A stretch of DNA of 64,000 nucleotides from Vibrio sp. CB1-14 (GCF_040412085.2 NZ_CP115920.1:1364001-1428000), one strand, 5' to 3'. Shown: positions 38,737 through 48,596, numbered from the stretch's first letter. The notes: generated by a model from the sequence alone, not told the origin. Numbers and translations: made by a program.

Positions 38737-38751
38737 GTGTATAAGAGACAG
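38733..38751. repeat. IS terminal repeat (outside-end-like)
   Basis: On the minus strand CTGTCTCTTATACACAAAT, close to the IS50 outside end CTGACTCTTATACACAAGT. Confidence 0.9.
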
Positions 38752-38760
38752 GCCAAGTGC
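38752..38760. repeat. Target-site duplication, right copy
   Basis: GCCAAGTGC, identical to 37234-37242. Confidence 0.95.
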
Positions 38761-38813
38761 TTCCTTTTTACTTTCAGTTGAGTGGTTTTATGACTGAGTA
38801 GTCGAAAGATGAT

Positions 38814-39737
38814 TTACCAGCCGGCTTGATGGTCGCCGTATTTGCGTCGATAGCGAGCTAACATGGTTTCATTGCCAAGCAGGCCTCCTTGGTGGACATA
38901 GAGGATGGTGGTGTCGATACTCTCTTCTAGCCAAGGAAGTAAACAGCGCCACATCATTGGGTCATAAAGTAGATCGAACTCGATATGTGTCTCTTCCTGC
39001 AATGCTTGCCAAAGTTCATAGTCTTCTTGGTATAGTTTTCCAAAGTGATGTTTAGATGGCAGTCCGAGTATTGTCGGGTAGTACTCAGTCTCGCCAAGTT
39101 CTAGAAACTGGGACAGTAGATAGTCTTTTCCTGATACGCAAGGGCAGGTTAGCACCTCTATACCTTGTGGTTTTAACTGCTGGCTAAGGTAGAGTGCAGT
39201 GGTGCCCGTTCCAGATGGCAGCGCAACTTTGATGTTGCGACCCTTTTCAAATCTTGACCAAGACAAAATCTCATCGGCGAGTTTGCTGATTCCTAGCTTA
39301 GCATCTTGAAAATGCCCCCCTTCGGGAATGATTAAGCACTCTGGGTCATTTTCATGCTGCTGCGCGATAAACGCAGAAGGATGTGGCGCTTTTTCACCAA
39401 ACATGTCTCGAAGCGAAATCACTTCAGCTCCCAGCTCTAAGGCGGTGCGATAATTTCCCATTGGTTTTTCGTCCAACCAAGCTGGTTTATGAGCCACATA
39501 ATAGGTCAGTTTGAGCCCTTTTATTTTGGCTAAGGCAGCGAGCGACGTGAGCGAGTTTGCTTGAGCGGAACCCCAACCAATGAGTCGAGTTTTTCCTTTC
39601 AGTGGCTGCTCAAGCGTAGCCATAAATTTTCGAGCTTTGTTGCCATTAAAGTGTCCGTGAAGCAAATCATCTCTTTTGAGGAAAAAATGATGCCCCTGAA
39701 AGTGGTGTTCGGTGACTGGGCTGCCATTGAGTTTCAT
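38814..39737 (-). CDS. PLP-dependent D-cysteine desulfhydrase / ACC deaminase family protein
   Basis: A 307-residue fold-type II PLP enzyme. The cofactor lysine is in HFNGNKARKFMA at about residue 34, the GWGSAQANSLTSLA block follows (the family's G-x-x-S-N-x motif), and PSGTGTTALYLS near residue 195 binds the PLP phosphate. Members act on D-cysteine (giving pyruvate, ammonia and sulfide) or 1-aminocyclopropane-1-carboxylate. The sequence does not decide between them, though bacteria of this type more often have the D-cysteine enzyme. AAAGG lies upstream of the ATG. It is a single-gene unit next to the IS. Confidence 0.85.
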   Translation of the reverse strand: MKLNGSPVTEHHFQGHHFFLKRDDLLHGHFNGNKARKFMATLEQPLKGKTRLIGWGSAQANSLTSLAALAKIKGLKLTYYVAHKPAWLDEKPMGNYRTALELGAEVISLRDMFGEKAPHPSAFIAQQHENDPECLIIPEGGHFQDAKLGISKLADEILSWSRFEKGRNIKVALPSGTGTTALYLSQQLKPQGIEVLTCPCVSGKDYLLSQFLELGETEYYPTILGLPSKHHFGKLYQEDYELWQALQEETHIEFDLLYDPMMWRCLLPWLEESIDTTILYVHQGGLLGNETMLARYRRKYGDHQAGW

Positions 39738-40183
39738 GAGCGCTACCTTTATGTGACACTGGGCAGTATATGGGCAGCGAAGTGTACTCTTTGATGTTGA
39801 TAGTTACAAACGAAGAGACGACAAATCGTTACATAGTTAAACCAGTTGCTGTGCCAGAATAGCCAGTATAGGGATAGCTTGTCTGCTCGCTAAATTGACA
39901 CAAACTTGACGTTGCGCCATTTTGCCGGTTTTTTAGTGAAAAATTGCGGGGCAAACGTTCAGTTGTGAGGCTTTCTTGGACGAAACGCGTAATTAGCGCT
40001 ATTTTGCTAATGAAAATGGGTGAACAACGATTTGTTTTGCTAATGGTTGTCGACTATATGTACAGAATGTCAATATTTTGTGTGGTAAGTCGATATCAAG
40101 CCTTTTAATTCTTTGAACGCCCTAGTAAACTTTAGTGTCAAATTTTCGTGCACAGCGTCACGAACTAACTGTGAGTTTAAAAA
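39738..40183 (+). promoter_or_regulatory. Regulatory region upstream of the arn operon, with an 11-bp direct repeat
   Basis: 446 bp without a gene. TTTTGCTAATG occurs at 40002-40012 and again at 40035-40045, 33 bp apart (about three helical turns), 140-180 bp before arnB: a plausible pair of response-regulator sites. I found no clear PmrA or PhoP box. Confidence 0.4.
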
Positions 40184-41344
40184 ATGAGCCAGTCCTTTCT
40201 TCCATTATGTCGACCTGCTGTCGACGAGCAAGACATTCAGTCTGTTGTGGATGTCCTTCGTTCAGGTTGGATCACCACCGGTCCTAAAAACGCAGAATTA
40301 GAATCCAAGATCTCTCAGCATACCGGCGCATCACACAGCGTAGCGCTAAGTAGTGCGACGGCAGGCATGCATCTTGTTCTTCTTGCTATGGGTATTGGAC
40401 CAGGCGATGAGGTTATCACGCCTTCACTAACTTGGGTTTCAACGGTCAACATGATTACCTTGGTAGGTGCCAAACCTGTCTTTGTTGATGTGGATGCTGA
40501 TACCTTAATGACAGACGCAGCGAAGATCGAGCCACTTATTACTGATAAGACGAAGCTGATCATTCCTGTTCACTATGCAGGTGCTGCGCTGGATCTTGAC
40601 CCTATTTATGCTCTTGGTGAGAAGTACAATATTCCAGTGATTGAAGATGCAGCGCATGCACTCGGCACGGAATATAAAGGGCAGCCAATTGGTCACCGCG
40701 GTTCTTGCTTGTTCTCAACGCATGCTATTAAGAATGTGACGACAGCAGAAGGCGGCATTTTTACTACTCACGATGCTGAGTTGGCTGATAAAGTACGCCG
40801 CCTTAAATTCCATGGTTTAGGCGTAGATGCCTTTGACCGCGAAACACAAGGTCGTGCACCGCAAGCTGAAGTGGTTGAACCTGGTTTTAAGTACAACATG
40901 CCAGACATCTGTGCCGTGCTTGCCCTTGGTCAGATGGACCGTATCGCTGAAATCACCGCCAAACGCACCGAGCTTGCACTCTCTTACCGCGGTAAGCTTG
41001 AGTCAATCAAAGGTGTTACCCCTCTTGGTTTGGCTTCCCACGATCACAAGCACTGCTGGCACCTAATGATTGTCAGAGTGGATCCTGCGGTTGCTGGTTT
41101 GACTCGTGACGATCTTATTGCAGCATTAAAAGAGAAAGGCATTGGTGCCGGAATTCACTTTAAAGCTTGCCATACTCAAAAATACTACCGCGAGAATTAC
41201 GCGGAGCTGTTTGGGGACATTAACCCAAATCTTCATAATACCGAACGTAACAGTAATCAAATCTGCTCGTTGCCGCTTTTCCCTGATATGACTCAGGATG
41301 ATGTAGAGCGTGTAGTGAGCGCCGTGTCAGAGATAATTGGATAA
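40184..41344 (+). CDS. arnB: UDP-4-amino-4-deoxy-L-arabinose aminotransferase ArnB
   Basis: A PLP aminotransferase of the DegT/DnrJ/EryC1 family, 386 residues. It transfers an amino group from glutamate to UDP-4-keto-pentose to make UDP-L-Ara4N, the precursor of the lipid A modification that gives resistance to cationic peptides and polymyxins. Visible: [15 protein letters not shown], the [10 protein letters not shown] block with the cofactor-binding Asp, and the Schiff-base lysine in [15 protein letters not shown]. It is the first of seven arn genes in the order B-C-A-D-T-E-F, with arnC three bases after its stop. Confidence 0.97.
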   Translation: MSQSFLPLCRPAVDEQDIQSVVDVLRSGWITTGPKNAELESKISQHTGASHSVALSSATAGMHLVLLAMGIGPGDEVITPSLTWVSTVNMITLVGAKPVFVDVDADTLMTDAAKIEPLITDKTKLIIPVHYAGAALDLDPIYALGEKYNIPVIEDAAHALGTEYKGQPIGHRGSCLFSTHAIKNVTTAEGGIFTTHDAELADKVRRLKFHGLGVDAFDRETQGRAPQAEVVEPGFKYNMPDICAVLALGQMDRIAEITAKRTELALSYRGKLESIKGVTPLGLASHDHKHCWHLMIVRVDPAVAGLTRDDLIAALKEKGIGAGIHFKACHTQKYYRENYAELFGDINPNLHNTERNSNQICSLPLFPDMTQDDVERVVSAVSEIIG

Positions 41345-41347
41345 ACC

Positions 41348-42346
41348 ATGAAACACACTGAAGCCATTAACTTCGTGTCTATCGTTATACCGGTATACAA
41401 CGAAGAAAACTGTCTACAAGAACTGATAGAACGCACAACGAAAGCCAGTGATAGCCTAGGTAAAGACTATGAGCTGATCCTAGTCGATGACGGCAGTCGT
41501 GACCGCAGCGCAGAAATCATTGAGCAAGCATCGGAACAAGAGGGGAGCCACGTTGTTGGCGTTATCCTTAACCGCAACTATGGTCAGCACAACGCGATCA
41601 TGGCGGGTTTCGAGCAGGTTCGTGGTGATTTGATTATTACTCTCGACGCAGATCTTCAAAACCCACCAGAAGAGATCCCAAACCTAGTTGCTAAGGCTGA
41701 AGAAGGTTTTGATTCTGTCGGTACGGTACGTAAAAACCGTCAAGACAGCGCGCTTCGTCGTTACCCATCGAAGCTTATCAACAAGTTGGTGAAACGCTCT
41801 ACTGGCGTTGAGATGAATGACTATGGCTGTATGCTTCGTGCATACCGTCGTCACGTTGTTGATGCGATGCTTGAGTGTCATGAACGCAGCACCTTCATTC
41901 CAGTTCTAGCAAACGGCTTTTCTCGTCACACGACAGAAATCGACGTTCACCACGATGAGCGTGCAGATGGCGAGTCAAAATATAGCTTTATGAAGCTTAT
42001 TAGCCTAATGTTTGACTTGATCACCAGTATGACAACCGCGCCATTGCGTTTGCTAAGCATTGTTGGTGGTGGTATCGCTGCGGCGGGTATCGCATTTGGC
42101 ATTATCTTGATGCTGATGCGCATTATGTTTGGTTCTGAGTGGGCAGGCGATGGTCTGTTTACGTTATTTGCTATCCTATTTGTGTTTGTGGGTGCGCAGT
42201 TTATCGGTCTTGGTTTACTCGGTGAGTACATAGGCCGCATATACTCTGATGTTAGAGCGCGCCCTCGTTTCTACGTGCAAGACGTGCTGGTGGGTGAAGC
42301 CACTAAGCAAGCGCGTGAAACTGATGAATTAAAGAATAAAGAATAA
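41348..42346 (+). CDS. arnC: Undecaprenyl-phosphate 4-deoxy-4-formamido-L-arabinose transferase ArnC
   Basis: A 332-residue GT2 enzyme that moves L-Ara4FN from UDP to undecaprenyl phosphate on the cytoplasmic face. The GT-A domain shows [33 protein letters not shown] (DxD motif) and the later [10 protein letters not shown]. Two C-terminal transmembrane helices (about residues 235-260 and 270-295) anchor it. Length and order match E. coli ArnC. It lies between arnB and arnA. Confidence 0.97.
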   Translation: MKHTEAINFVSIVIPVYNEENCLQELIERTTKASDSLGKDYELILVDDGSRDRSAEIIEQASEQEGSHVVGVILNRNYGQHNAIMAGFEQVRGDLIITLDADLQNPPEEIPNLVAKAEEGFDSVGTVRKNRQDSALRRYPSKLINKLVKRSTGVEMNDYGCMLRAYRRHVVDAMLECHERSTFIPVLANGFSRHTTEIDVHHDERADGESKYSFMKLISLMFDLITSMTTAPLRLLSIVGGGIAAAGIAFGIILMLMRIMFGSEWAGDGLFTLFAILFVFVGAQFIGLGLLGEYIGRIYSDVRARPRFYVQDVLVGEATKQARETDELKNKE

Positions 42347-42370
42347 GATTTATATCCAGAGGAATATTCC

Positions 42371-44353
42371 ATGAAAGTAGTCGTGTTTGCCTACCACAAT
42401 ATCGGTTGTACTGGTGTTCGTAGCTTGCTTGAAGCAGGTGTAGAAATCGAAGCGGTATTCACCCATGTTGATGACAGCAACGAGAATGTATTTTTTGAAT
42501 CTGTAGCAAAACTTGCAGCCAAAAACGGTATTCCAGTTTACGCACCAGAAGACGTGAACCACCCACTATGGGTTGAAAAGATCCGTGCAATGAAGCCAGA
42601 TGCATTGTTCTCATTCTACTATCGCAACATGATCAGCCAAGAAGTGCTGGATATTGCACCAAAAGGTGGCTTTAACCTACACGGTTCTCTGCTTCCTACT
42701 TATCGCGGCCGTGCCCCAATCAACTGGGCACTAGTAAACGATGAGACAGAGACAGGTGTAACGCTACACAAAATGGTTCAGAAAGCGGACGCTGGTGATA
42801 TCGTAGGTCAAGAGAAGATCGCGATCACTGACGAAGATACTGCTGAAACGCTTCATAAGCGCATGAACGTTGCATCTAGCGACCTGCTAAGCAAAGTATT
42901 ACCAACAATCGTTGATGGTTCTTTCAAAGCAACTGCTCAAGACGAAAGCAAAGCAACTTACTTTGGTCGTCGCACTCCTGCTGACGGTGAGATTAAGTGG
43001 TCAAACGATTCTCGCACCGTATTTAACCTAGTACGAGCTGTGACTGAACCATTCCCAGGTGCATTCACTTTCCTAGGTGAGCGTAAGCTTATTATCTGGA
43101 ACGCAGAAGCAAGCGACAAAACTTACGACGTGACTCCAGGTACTATCGTAGCTACATCACCACTGACTATCGCTTGTGCTCAAGGTTCATTGATTGTTAA
43201 GTCTGGTGAAGCGGAAAACGGTCTTTACCTAGGTGGCGAGCAGCTAGCTGCTGAGCTTCACCTTGTTGAAGGCATGCGCTTTGGTCCTCAAGCAAGTGCT
43301 CTTATTAACGCTAAGAAGCGTCAAAAGGTACTTATCCTTGGTGCAAACGGCTTCATCGGTACTCACCTAACTAAGCGTCTACTAGACGACGGTGGTTACG
43401 AAGTTTATGCAATGGACATGAATTCGAACCAAATCGAAGAGCACCTAAGCCACCCAGATTTCCACTTCGTTGAAGGTGATATCACTATTCACAACGAATG
43501 GATCGAATACCACGTCAAGAAGTGTGACATTATTCTTCCACTAGTGGCTATCGCAACACCAATCGAATACACGCGTAACCCGCTTCGCGTATTCGAACTC
43601 GACTTCGAAGAGAACCTGAAGATCGTTCGTGCGTGTGTGAAATACAACAAGCGCATCATCTTCCCATCGACGTCAGAAGTGTACGGCATGTCGACGGATC
43701 CTGAGTTCAACGAAGATACATCACCACTGATCGTTGGTCCTATCAACCGTCAGCGTTGGATCTACTCAGTATCTAAACAGCTACTTGACCGTGTTATCTG
43801 GGCTTACGGTAAGAAAGATGGCCTTAAGTTCACACTATTCCGTCCGTTTAACTGGATGGGTCCACGTCTAGATAGCTTGAACTCTGCACGTATCGGTTCT
43901 AGCCGTGCGATCACTCAGCTTATCCTGAACCTAGTTGAAGGTACGCCGATCAAACTGATCGACGGTGGTGAACAGAAGCGTTGCTTCACTGACATCTCTG
44001 AAGCGATTGAAGCGCTATTCCGCATCATCGAGAACAAAGAAGGTCTGTGTGACGGTCAAATCATCAACATCGGTGCACCAGAAAACGAAGCGAGCATCAA
44101 AGAGCTTGCTGAGACATTGGTTGAGAAGTTTGAGAACCACCCACTGCGTGATCAATTCCCTCCATTTGCTGGCTACAACCTAGTAGAAAGCAAAGCGTTC
44201 TACGGTGACGGCTACCAAGACGTTCAACACCGTAAACCAAGCATCGCAAACGCGAAGAAGCTGCTTGATTGGGAACCAAAAGTTCACATGAACGACACAA
44301 TCGAAGAGACGCTAGATTTCTTCCTTAAAGGTGCAGTAGCAGAAGAGAAGTAA
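42371..44353 (+). CDS. arnA: Bifunctional UDP-L-Ara4N formyltransferase/UDP-GlcA dehydrogenase ArnA
   Basis: A 660-residue two-domain enzyme. Residues 1 to about 300 are the 10-formyl-THF formyltransferase, with the catalytic [19 protein letters not shown] region. Residues about 315-660 are the NAD-dependent UDP-glucuronate decarboxylating dehydrogenase, with the Rossmann motif [10 protein letters not shown] and the [11 protein letters not shown]yr-x3-Lys pair. It makes the UDP-4-keto-pentose for ArnB and formylates its product. AGAGGAA precedes the ATG. The stop overlaps the arnD start by one base. Confidence 0.98.
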   Translation: MKVVVFAYHNIGCTGVRSLLEAGVEIEAVFTHVDDSNENVFFESVAKLAAKNGIPVYAPEDVNHPLWVEKIRAMKPDALFSFYYRNMISQEVLDIAPKGGFNLHGSLLPTYRGRAPINWALVNDETETGVTLHKMVQKADAGDIVGQEKIAITDEDTAETLHKRMNVASSDLLSKVLPTIVDGSFKATAQDESKATYFGRRTPADGEIKWSNDSRTVFNLVRAVTEPFPGAFTFLGERKLIIWNAEASDKTYDVTPGTIVATSPLTIACAQGSLIVKSGEAENGLYLGGEQLAAELHLVEGMRFGPQASALINAKKRQKVLILGANGFIGTHLTKRLLDDGGYEVYAMDMNSNQIEEHLSHPDFHFVEGDITIHNEWIEYHVKKCDIILPLVAIATPIEYTRNPLRVFELDFEENLKIVRACVKYNKRIIFPSTSEVYGMSTDPEFNEDTSPLIVGPINRQRWIYSVSKQLLDRVIWAYGKKDGLKFTLFRPFNWMGPRLDSLNSARIGSSRAITQLILNLVEGTPIKLIDGGEQKRCFTDISEAIEALFRIIENKEGLCDGQIINIGAPENEASIKELAETLVEKFENHPLRDQFPPFAGYNLVESKAFYGDGYQDVQHRKPSIANAKKLLDWEPKVHMNDTIEETLDFFLKGAVAEEK

Positions 44354-45267
44354 TGGAACAGAATGAAGTCACTAAAGTCGGTCTTCGTATCGATGTAGAC
44401 ACTTTTAGAGGCACCAAACTTGGTGTACCTAAGCTACTCGAAATATTCGAGAAGCACGGAGTGAAGGCTTCATTCTTCTTTACTGTTGGACCTGATAACA
44501 TGGGGCGCCATATATGGCGCCTTTTGCGTCCTGCATTTTTGAAGAAGATGCTTCGCTCAAAAGCTGCGAGCTTATACGGCTACGACATTCTGATCCGTGG
44601 CACTATTTGGCCAGGACCTGTCATTGGTAAGAAGCTCCGTCACATCATTGAAGCGACCGATACTGCGGGTCACGAGATTGGCCTACATGCTTGGGATCAC
44701 CACAAATGGCAGATGAAAACTGACACTATGTCAGCAGAGCAACTGCGCAGTGAGATCACCAAGGGCTACGATATACTAAAGGCAATCACTGGTCGTGACC
44801 TGCCTTGCAGTGCGGTTGCCGGTTGGCGCTGTACAGATCAAACTTTGGTCGAAAAAAACGCATTTCCTTTCCAATATAACAGTGACTGTCGTGGTGATTC
44901 TATCTTCTCTCCAGGTGAGGGTATGGCGCCGCAAATTCCTGTTACACTTCCTACTTATGATGAGTTAGTCGGCCAAGACGGCGTCGACAATAGCAACTAT
45001 AACGACGCTATTCTTAAGCTCATCAAGCGTGATGCTCTAAATGTTTACACCATTCATGCGGAAGTTGAAGGGATAGTTTGCGCTGACATGTTTGAAGAAT
45101 TGATTGTCAGAGCTAAGCAACAGAATATAGAATTCGTGCCCATGATAGATCTGCTTCAAGAAGCAGAGATGCCACTTCCAAAAGATTCGATAAAAAACAT
45201 CGAGATGGAAGGGCGAGAAGGGTGGCTAACGCACCAAGCGTCTTTTGTTGAGCGCATGGGGCTTTAG
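44353..45267 (+). CDS. arnD: 4-deoxy-4-formamido-L-arabinose-phosphoundecaprenol deformylase ArnD
   Basis: A 304-residue polysaccharide-deacetylase (NodB) family enzyme that removes the formyl group from undecaprenyl-phosphate-L-Ara4FN, making transfer forward-driven. Metal-site motifs RIDVDTFRG near the N-terminus and EIGLHAWDHHKWQ near residue 110 are intact, as is the late IHAEVEG histidine. Its start shares one base with the arnA stop. A 116-bp inverted-repeat element follows before arnT. Confidence 0.97.
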   Translation: MEQNEVTKVGLRIDVDTFRGTKLGVPKLLEIFEKHGVKASFFFTVGPDNMGRHIWRLLRPAFLKKMLRSKAASLYGYDILIRGTIWPGPVIGKKLRHIIEATDTAGHEIGLHAWDHHKWQMKTDTMSAEQLRSEITKGYDILKAITGRDLPCSAVAGWRCTDQTLVEKNAFPFQYNSDCRGDSIFSPGEGMAPQIPVTLPTYDELVGQDGVDNSNYNDAILKLIKRDALNVYTIHAEVEGIVCADMFEELIVRAKQQNIEFVPMIDLLQEAEMPLPKDSIKNIEMEGREGWLTHQASFVERMGL

Positions 45268-45296
45268 TTACGGCGAGTTGGGTTTTAGTTTCGTGT

Positions 45297-45412
45297 GCGC
45301 TGTTTTTAACCCCTCTAACTCCCCCTTATCAAGGGGGAGAACCGGACAGGCAAAGCCTGTAGCTTTTGCTCCTCCCCTTAATAAGGGGAGGCTGGGAGGG
45401 GTAAACAGCGCG
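45297..45412. repeat. 116-bp three-hairpin repeat element inside the arn operon
   Basis: The outer arms pair: GCGCTGTTT..ACCCCTC at the left and GAGGGGTAAACAGCGC at the right. Inside are three hairpins: CTCCCCCTT with AAGGGGGAG, ACAGGC with GCCTGT, and CCTCCCCTT with AAGGGGAGG. This cloverleaf build resembles MITE/REP-type intergenic repeats found in many bacteria. It separates arnD from arnT in an otherwise tightly packed operon. Confidence 0.85.
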
Positions 45413-45494
45413 TAAATAAACAACACAACAACATTATCAAGTGCCATCAATCAGAGCCCATGATTTCATGGGCTTTTATTCAATTGGATGAAGA

Positions 45495-47147
45495 ATGCAA
45501 CAATCACGAATTAACTGGGCGGTCTGGGTACCGCTGTTTTTTATCGCGCTTTACATATTACCGCTCGACTTACGTCCACTGTGGTCTCCGGATGAACTTC
45601 GTTATGGTGAGATCTCTCGTGAGATGGTCGCGTCAGGAAACTGGATTGTTCCTACCTTCAACGACTTGCGCTATTTTGAAAAGCCGATCATGGGCTACTG
45701 GTTCAATGCTATTGCTCAAGTTGTGTTTGGTGATACCAATTTCGCAGTGCGTATTGCGTCAGCATTGGCAACCTTAGGTGGTGCACTATTCCTAGTGTCG
45801 CTGGTAAGCCGTATGGCTGATCGTCGTCAAGGTTGGTTAACTGCAGGCGTGTTCTTGAGCATGTTTATGGTTGCCGCAATTGGTACCTACAGCGTGCTCG
45901 ATGGCATGCTCGCATTTTGGCTAACGGCTTGTTACGCGTCGTTCTATTTTGCGACAGAAGCAACGAGTACCAAGCAGCGTTGGCTGCACTATGGCCTCGC
46001 AGGTTTCTTCTGTGGTTGTGCCGTTCTTACCAAGGGTTTCCTTGCTCTCGCACTACCCGTGATTGTGGTTGTGCCATATATGATTTTGCAAAAGCAGTTC
46101 CTTGAGATCCTTCGTTGGGGCTGGTGGGTGATGCTAGTGGCATTTATTACCTGCCTGCCTTGGTCACTTGCAGTACATGCTGCCGAACCTGACTACTGGA
46201 ATTACTTCTTCTGGGAAGAACACATTCACCGCTTCTCTGCAGAAGACGCACAACACGCAGCACCGATTTGGTATTACGTTCCTTTCTTATTCTTGGGTAC
46301 GCTTCCTTGGGTATTTTGGGCGCCATCAGCCACAATTCAGTTGAAAGGCGAGCTTAGCAAGCCACTGATCCGTTACTCAATTTTGTGGGCGTTGATGCCA
46401 TTTCTGCTGTTCTCTTACGCGAGTGGTAAGTTAGCAACCTATATTCTGCCGTGTATGGCACCTCTTGCGATTCTGCTGACGCACGGCATTCTTAAAGCGT
46501 ATAGCAAGAAAGCGAAAGGCTTAACGATTGGCTCGCTAGTTAATGGTGCGTTCTTCGCGATTGTGGCGATCGCTCTGATGGTTATGTTCTTTATGGGTAA
46601 ACTGCCACTAGATGAGAGCGAGTCGTACCGTCCATGGATTGCTCTGTTTATTCTAGGTTTCTGGGCAGCGTGTGCATTTTATGCCGCTAAAGCTAAGGCA
46701 TTTGAGCACAAGTTTGCAGCTTATATGCTCTCTCCATTGGCGCTGTTTGCGTTGTTCTCAACCGTGGTACCAAACACGACCATTGACTCAAAAATGCCAG
46801 GTCGCTTTATGGAAGAGTTAGCACCGAAAGTTACCGATGAAATGGTGCTGATTGCTGATTATCCAGATACCATGTCTGCACTGAACTGGTATCTAAAGCG
46901 CACCGATGTCTACCTAACGAAAGGTATGGGTGAAGTTGATTATGGTTTGGCTTACGATGATGCGAATCATCGTTGGGTACCATTTGCAGATCTTGGTGAC
47001 TTTATTAAAGAGAAGCAAAAGACGGCACCAGTGCTACTTCACTTTAGGAACTTGCCTGCATTGCCAGCTGACTTCCCTGTCGCAGATGATCACGTTGATC
47101 GTGGTCGCTACCATGCTCTGATCTTCAATAAAGTACCGGCTGAGTAA
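45495..47147 (+). CDS. arnT: Lipid A 4-amino-4-deoxy-L-arabinosyltransferase ArnT
   Basis: A 550-residue GT-C-type inner-membrane glycosyltransferase with about 12-13 transmembrane helices. It transfers L-Ara4N from undecaprenyl phosphate to lipid A phosphates on the periplasmic side. The first periplasmic loop has LWSPDELRYGEISREM, holding the acidic catalytic residue, and YFEKPIMGYWF; a periplasmic C-terminal domain follows after about residue 430. GGATGAAGA precedes the ATG. It overlaps arnE by one base. Confidence 0.97.
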   Translation: MQQSRINWAVWVPLFFIALYILPLDLRPLWSPDELRYGEISREMVASGNWIVPTFNDLRYFEKPIMGYWFNAIAQVVFGDTNFAVRIASALATLGGALFLVSLVSRMADRRQGWLTAGVFLSMFMVAAIGTYSVLDGMLAFWLTACYASFYFATEATSTKQRWLHYGLAGFFCGCAVLTKGFLALALPVIVVVPYMILQKQFLEILRWGWWVMLVAFITCLPWSLAVHAAEPDYWNYFFWEEHIHRFSAEDAQHAAPIWYYVPFLFLGTLPWVFWAPSATIQLKGELSKPLIRYSILWALMPFLLFSYASGKLATYILPCMAPLAILLTHGILKAYSKKAKGLTIGSLVNGAFFAIVAIALMVMFFMGKLPLDESESYRPWIALFILGFWAACAFYAAKAKAFEHKFAAYMLSPLALFALFSTVVPNTTIDSKMPGRFMEELAPKVTDEMVLIADYPDTMSALNWYLKRTDVYLTKGMGEVDYGLAYDDANHRWVPFADLGDFIKEKQKTAPVLLHFRNLPALPADFPVADDHVDRGRYHALIFNKVPAE

Positions 47148-47494
47148 TGACGGTACTGCTGTACATCATTTCCGTTCTGGCTAGCTCGCTCAGTCAATAT
47201 TGGCAAAAGCGAGCTGCTATGTATTTTGAAGAGAACCCACAGCTGACGATGATGGGTAAGCTATTTAGTTTTCCAATGATCTTGGGCATCGGCTTTTTGG
47301 GTACCAGTGCGATTACTTGGCTTGGCGTGTTGAGCCAGTGGGACGTGTCAGTCGCTTACCCTCTGCTCAGTGTCAACTTTGTCATCATGTTATTGGTGTC
47401 TAAATTTGCTTTTGGTGAAGTGATTGTGCCAAGACAGTGGCTTGGTGTCATGATGATCATGATTGGTATCGGTATCATTGGGGGCGCGCACTGA
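47147..47494 (+). CDS. arnE: Ara4N-phosphoundecaprenol flippase subunit ArnE
   Basis: A 115-residue SMR-like protein with four transmembrane helices (AYPLLSVNFVIMLLVSKFAFGE is in the third and following loop). With ArnF it is proposed to flip undecaprenyl-phosphate-L-Ara4N to the periplasm. Its ATG shares one base with the arnT stop, and its stop shares one base with the arnF start. Confidence 0.94.
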   Translation: MTVLLYIISVLASSLSQYWQKRAAMYFEENPQLTMMGKLFSFPMILGIGFLGTSAITWLGVLSQWDVSVAYPLLSVNFVIMLLVSKFAFGEVIVPRQWLGVMMIMIGIGIIGGAH

Positions 47495-47919
47495 TGGTAT
47501 TGAAAGATCTCAAAACTGGGCTTCCTATTGCGCTGGTTAGTGTGCTGCTTATTTCGGTCGCACAACTAGCAATGAAATGGGGAATGGGTGGATTGTCCGC
47601 AGGGTGGTCAACTCTACAACCAGCTCTGATGGCAATCGATGTGATAACGGTTGTGGCTGAGTTTTGGCCTGCGTTACTTTGCGTCGCTTTCGGTCTTGGT
47701 TGTTACGCGCTGTCTATGGGATGCTGGGTTATGGCATTGAAGCACTTACCACTTGGTGTTGCTTACCCGTTGCTCAGTCTTAGCTATGTCATAGTTTACG
47801 CTTTAGCGGTTACACTTCCTTGGCTTGATGAGCCATTTAGCTGGGTGAAGCTTTCTGGCATCGGCTGTATTCTCCTTGGCCTCATTCTCATCTTTACTGC
47901 AAAAAAATCCAGCTCTTGA
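47494..47919 (+). CDS. arnF: Ara4N-phosphoundecaprenol flippase subunit ArnF
   Basis: A 141-residue SMR-like membrane protein, partner of ArnE. It has four helices and the family LPLGVAYPLLSLSYVIVYALA segment. The open frame extends upstream inside arnE, but ATG 47494 (TGATG overlap with the arnE stop) is the natural start. The last codons and stop are part of the terminator stem. It is the last gene of the arn operon. Confidence 0.94.
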   Translation: MVLKDLKTGLPIALVSVLLISVAQLAMKWGMGGLSAGWSTLQPALMAIDVITVVAEFWPALLCVAFGLGCYALSMGCWVMALKHLPLGVAYPLLSLSYVIVYALAVTLPWLDEPFSWVKLSGIGCILLGLILIFTAKKSSS

Positions 47920-47932
47920 GCTGGGTTTTTTA
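47902..47932. terminator. Shared terminator of the arn operon and sypR
   Basis: CCAGCTC, loop TT, GAGCTGG, flanked by A-rich and T-rich tracts on both sides. It contains the arnF stop codon and lies 22 bp past the sypR stop, so it can end both convergent operons. Confidence 0.9.
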
Positions 47933-47954
47933 GATATTGGTCTGAGGTTACGTG

Positions 47955-48596
47955 TTAACGACCGCGTCCATCAACCATGATTTTCAGCGTCTTAAACACA
48001 ATATGCACATCCGTCATTAGCCACGATTTATACGATGATAGGGACAGCGCATAACTGTGGTCGAATCCTACTTTGCTGCGCACATCCTCAATGCATGTGT
48101 CATAACCTTGGTTAACTTGAGCAAGTCCGGTGATGCCTGGGAGTACGTCATAAGTGCGTTCAACAAAGAATGGAATATCGTTTTCTAGTCTTTGATAGAA
48201 GTCCGGGCGCTCTGGACGTGGACCAATGAGCGACATATCTCCACGAAGTACGTTAATAAACTGTGGCAGTTCATCGAGACGCGTTTTACGCAAGAAGCGG
48301 CCAACGGGTGTAATACGAGGGTCGTTTTCTGTTGCCCAAGTCGCCCCTGTCCGTGATTCTGCATCGATGTACATGGTTCTGAACTTCAGCACGTGGATAA
48401 AGTCCATTTTTGTTGGGCTCCATTTACCAACGCGAAGCTGCTGATAAAAAATTGGACCTTTTGACGTCAGCTTGATCGCTAATGCAACTGGGATAAAGCA
48501 GATACCGAGAATGAGCATGCCTACACTCGCGCCGACCAAGTCAAAGATACGCTTTGAGGTACGAATCAGAGTTTTTTCCATATTAACCTTTTTCAT
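47955..48596 (-). CDS. sypR: SypR-like undecaprenyl-phosphate sugar transferase
   Basis: A 213-residue bacterial sugar transferase (WcaJ/WbaP C-terminal type) that starts the repeat unit by placing a sugar-1-phosphate on undecaprenyl phosphate. Near the N-terminus a membrane helix ([21 protein letters not shown]) is followed by KFRTMY, the [10 protein letters not shown] block, GPRPERP and [13 protein letters not shown]. It has no long N-terminal multi-helix domain, so it is the short form. The start at ATG 48596, with GGAGAG upstream, overlaps sypQ by 14 bp. It is the last gene of the syp locus. Confidence 0.88.
   Translation of the reverse strand: MKKVNMEKTLIRTSKRIFDLVGASVGMLILGICFIPVALAIKLTSKGPIFYQQLRVGKWSPTKMDFIHVLKFRTMYIDAESRTGATWATENDPRITPVGRFLRKTRLDELPQFINVLRGDMSLIGPRPERPDFYQRLENDIPFFVERTYDVLPGITGLAQVNQGYDTCIEDVRSKVGFDHSYALSLSSYKSWLMTDVHIVFKTLKIMVDGRGR

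Larger units (their letters stand above)
37243..38751 (-). mobile_element. IS4-family (IS50/Tn5 group) insertion sequence, 1509 bp
   Basis: The element is bounded by imperfect 19-bp terminal repeats and an exact 9-bp direct duplication. Its single gene is a Tn5-type transposase on the minus strand, now broken. Size (IS50 is 1534 bp), the 9-bp duplication, the ends beginning CTGTCTCTT and the transposase motifs all agree. The end at 37243 resembles the IS50 inside end and includes the transposase stop codon; the end at 38751 resembles the outside end. A terminator lies just inside the outside end. Confidence 0.95.

Noticed and set aside
39738..40183. PmrA or PhoP boxes upstream of arnB
   Set aside because: No CTTAAT-N5-CTTAAT or GTTTA-N5-GTTTA pattern is present.
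45268..45450. A 60-residue minus-strand frame (with a PPSLPLLRGG segment) between arnD and arnT
   Set aside because: It is translated from the inverted-repeat element itself; such frames appear wherever this repeat type occurs and have no start signal.
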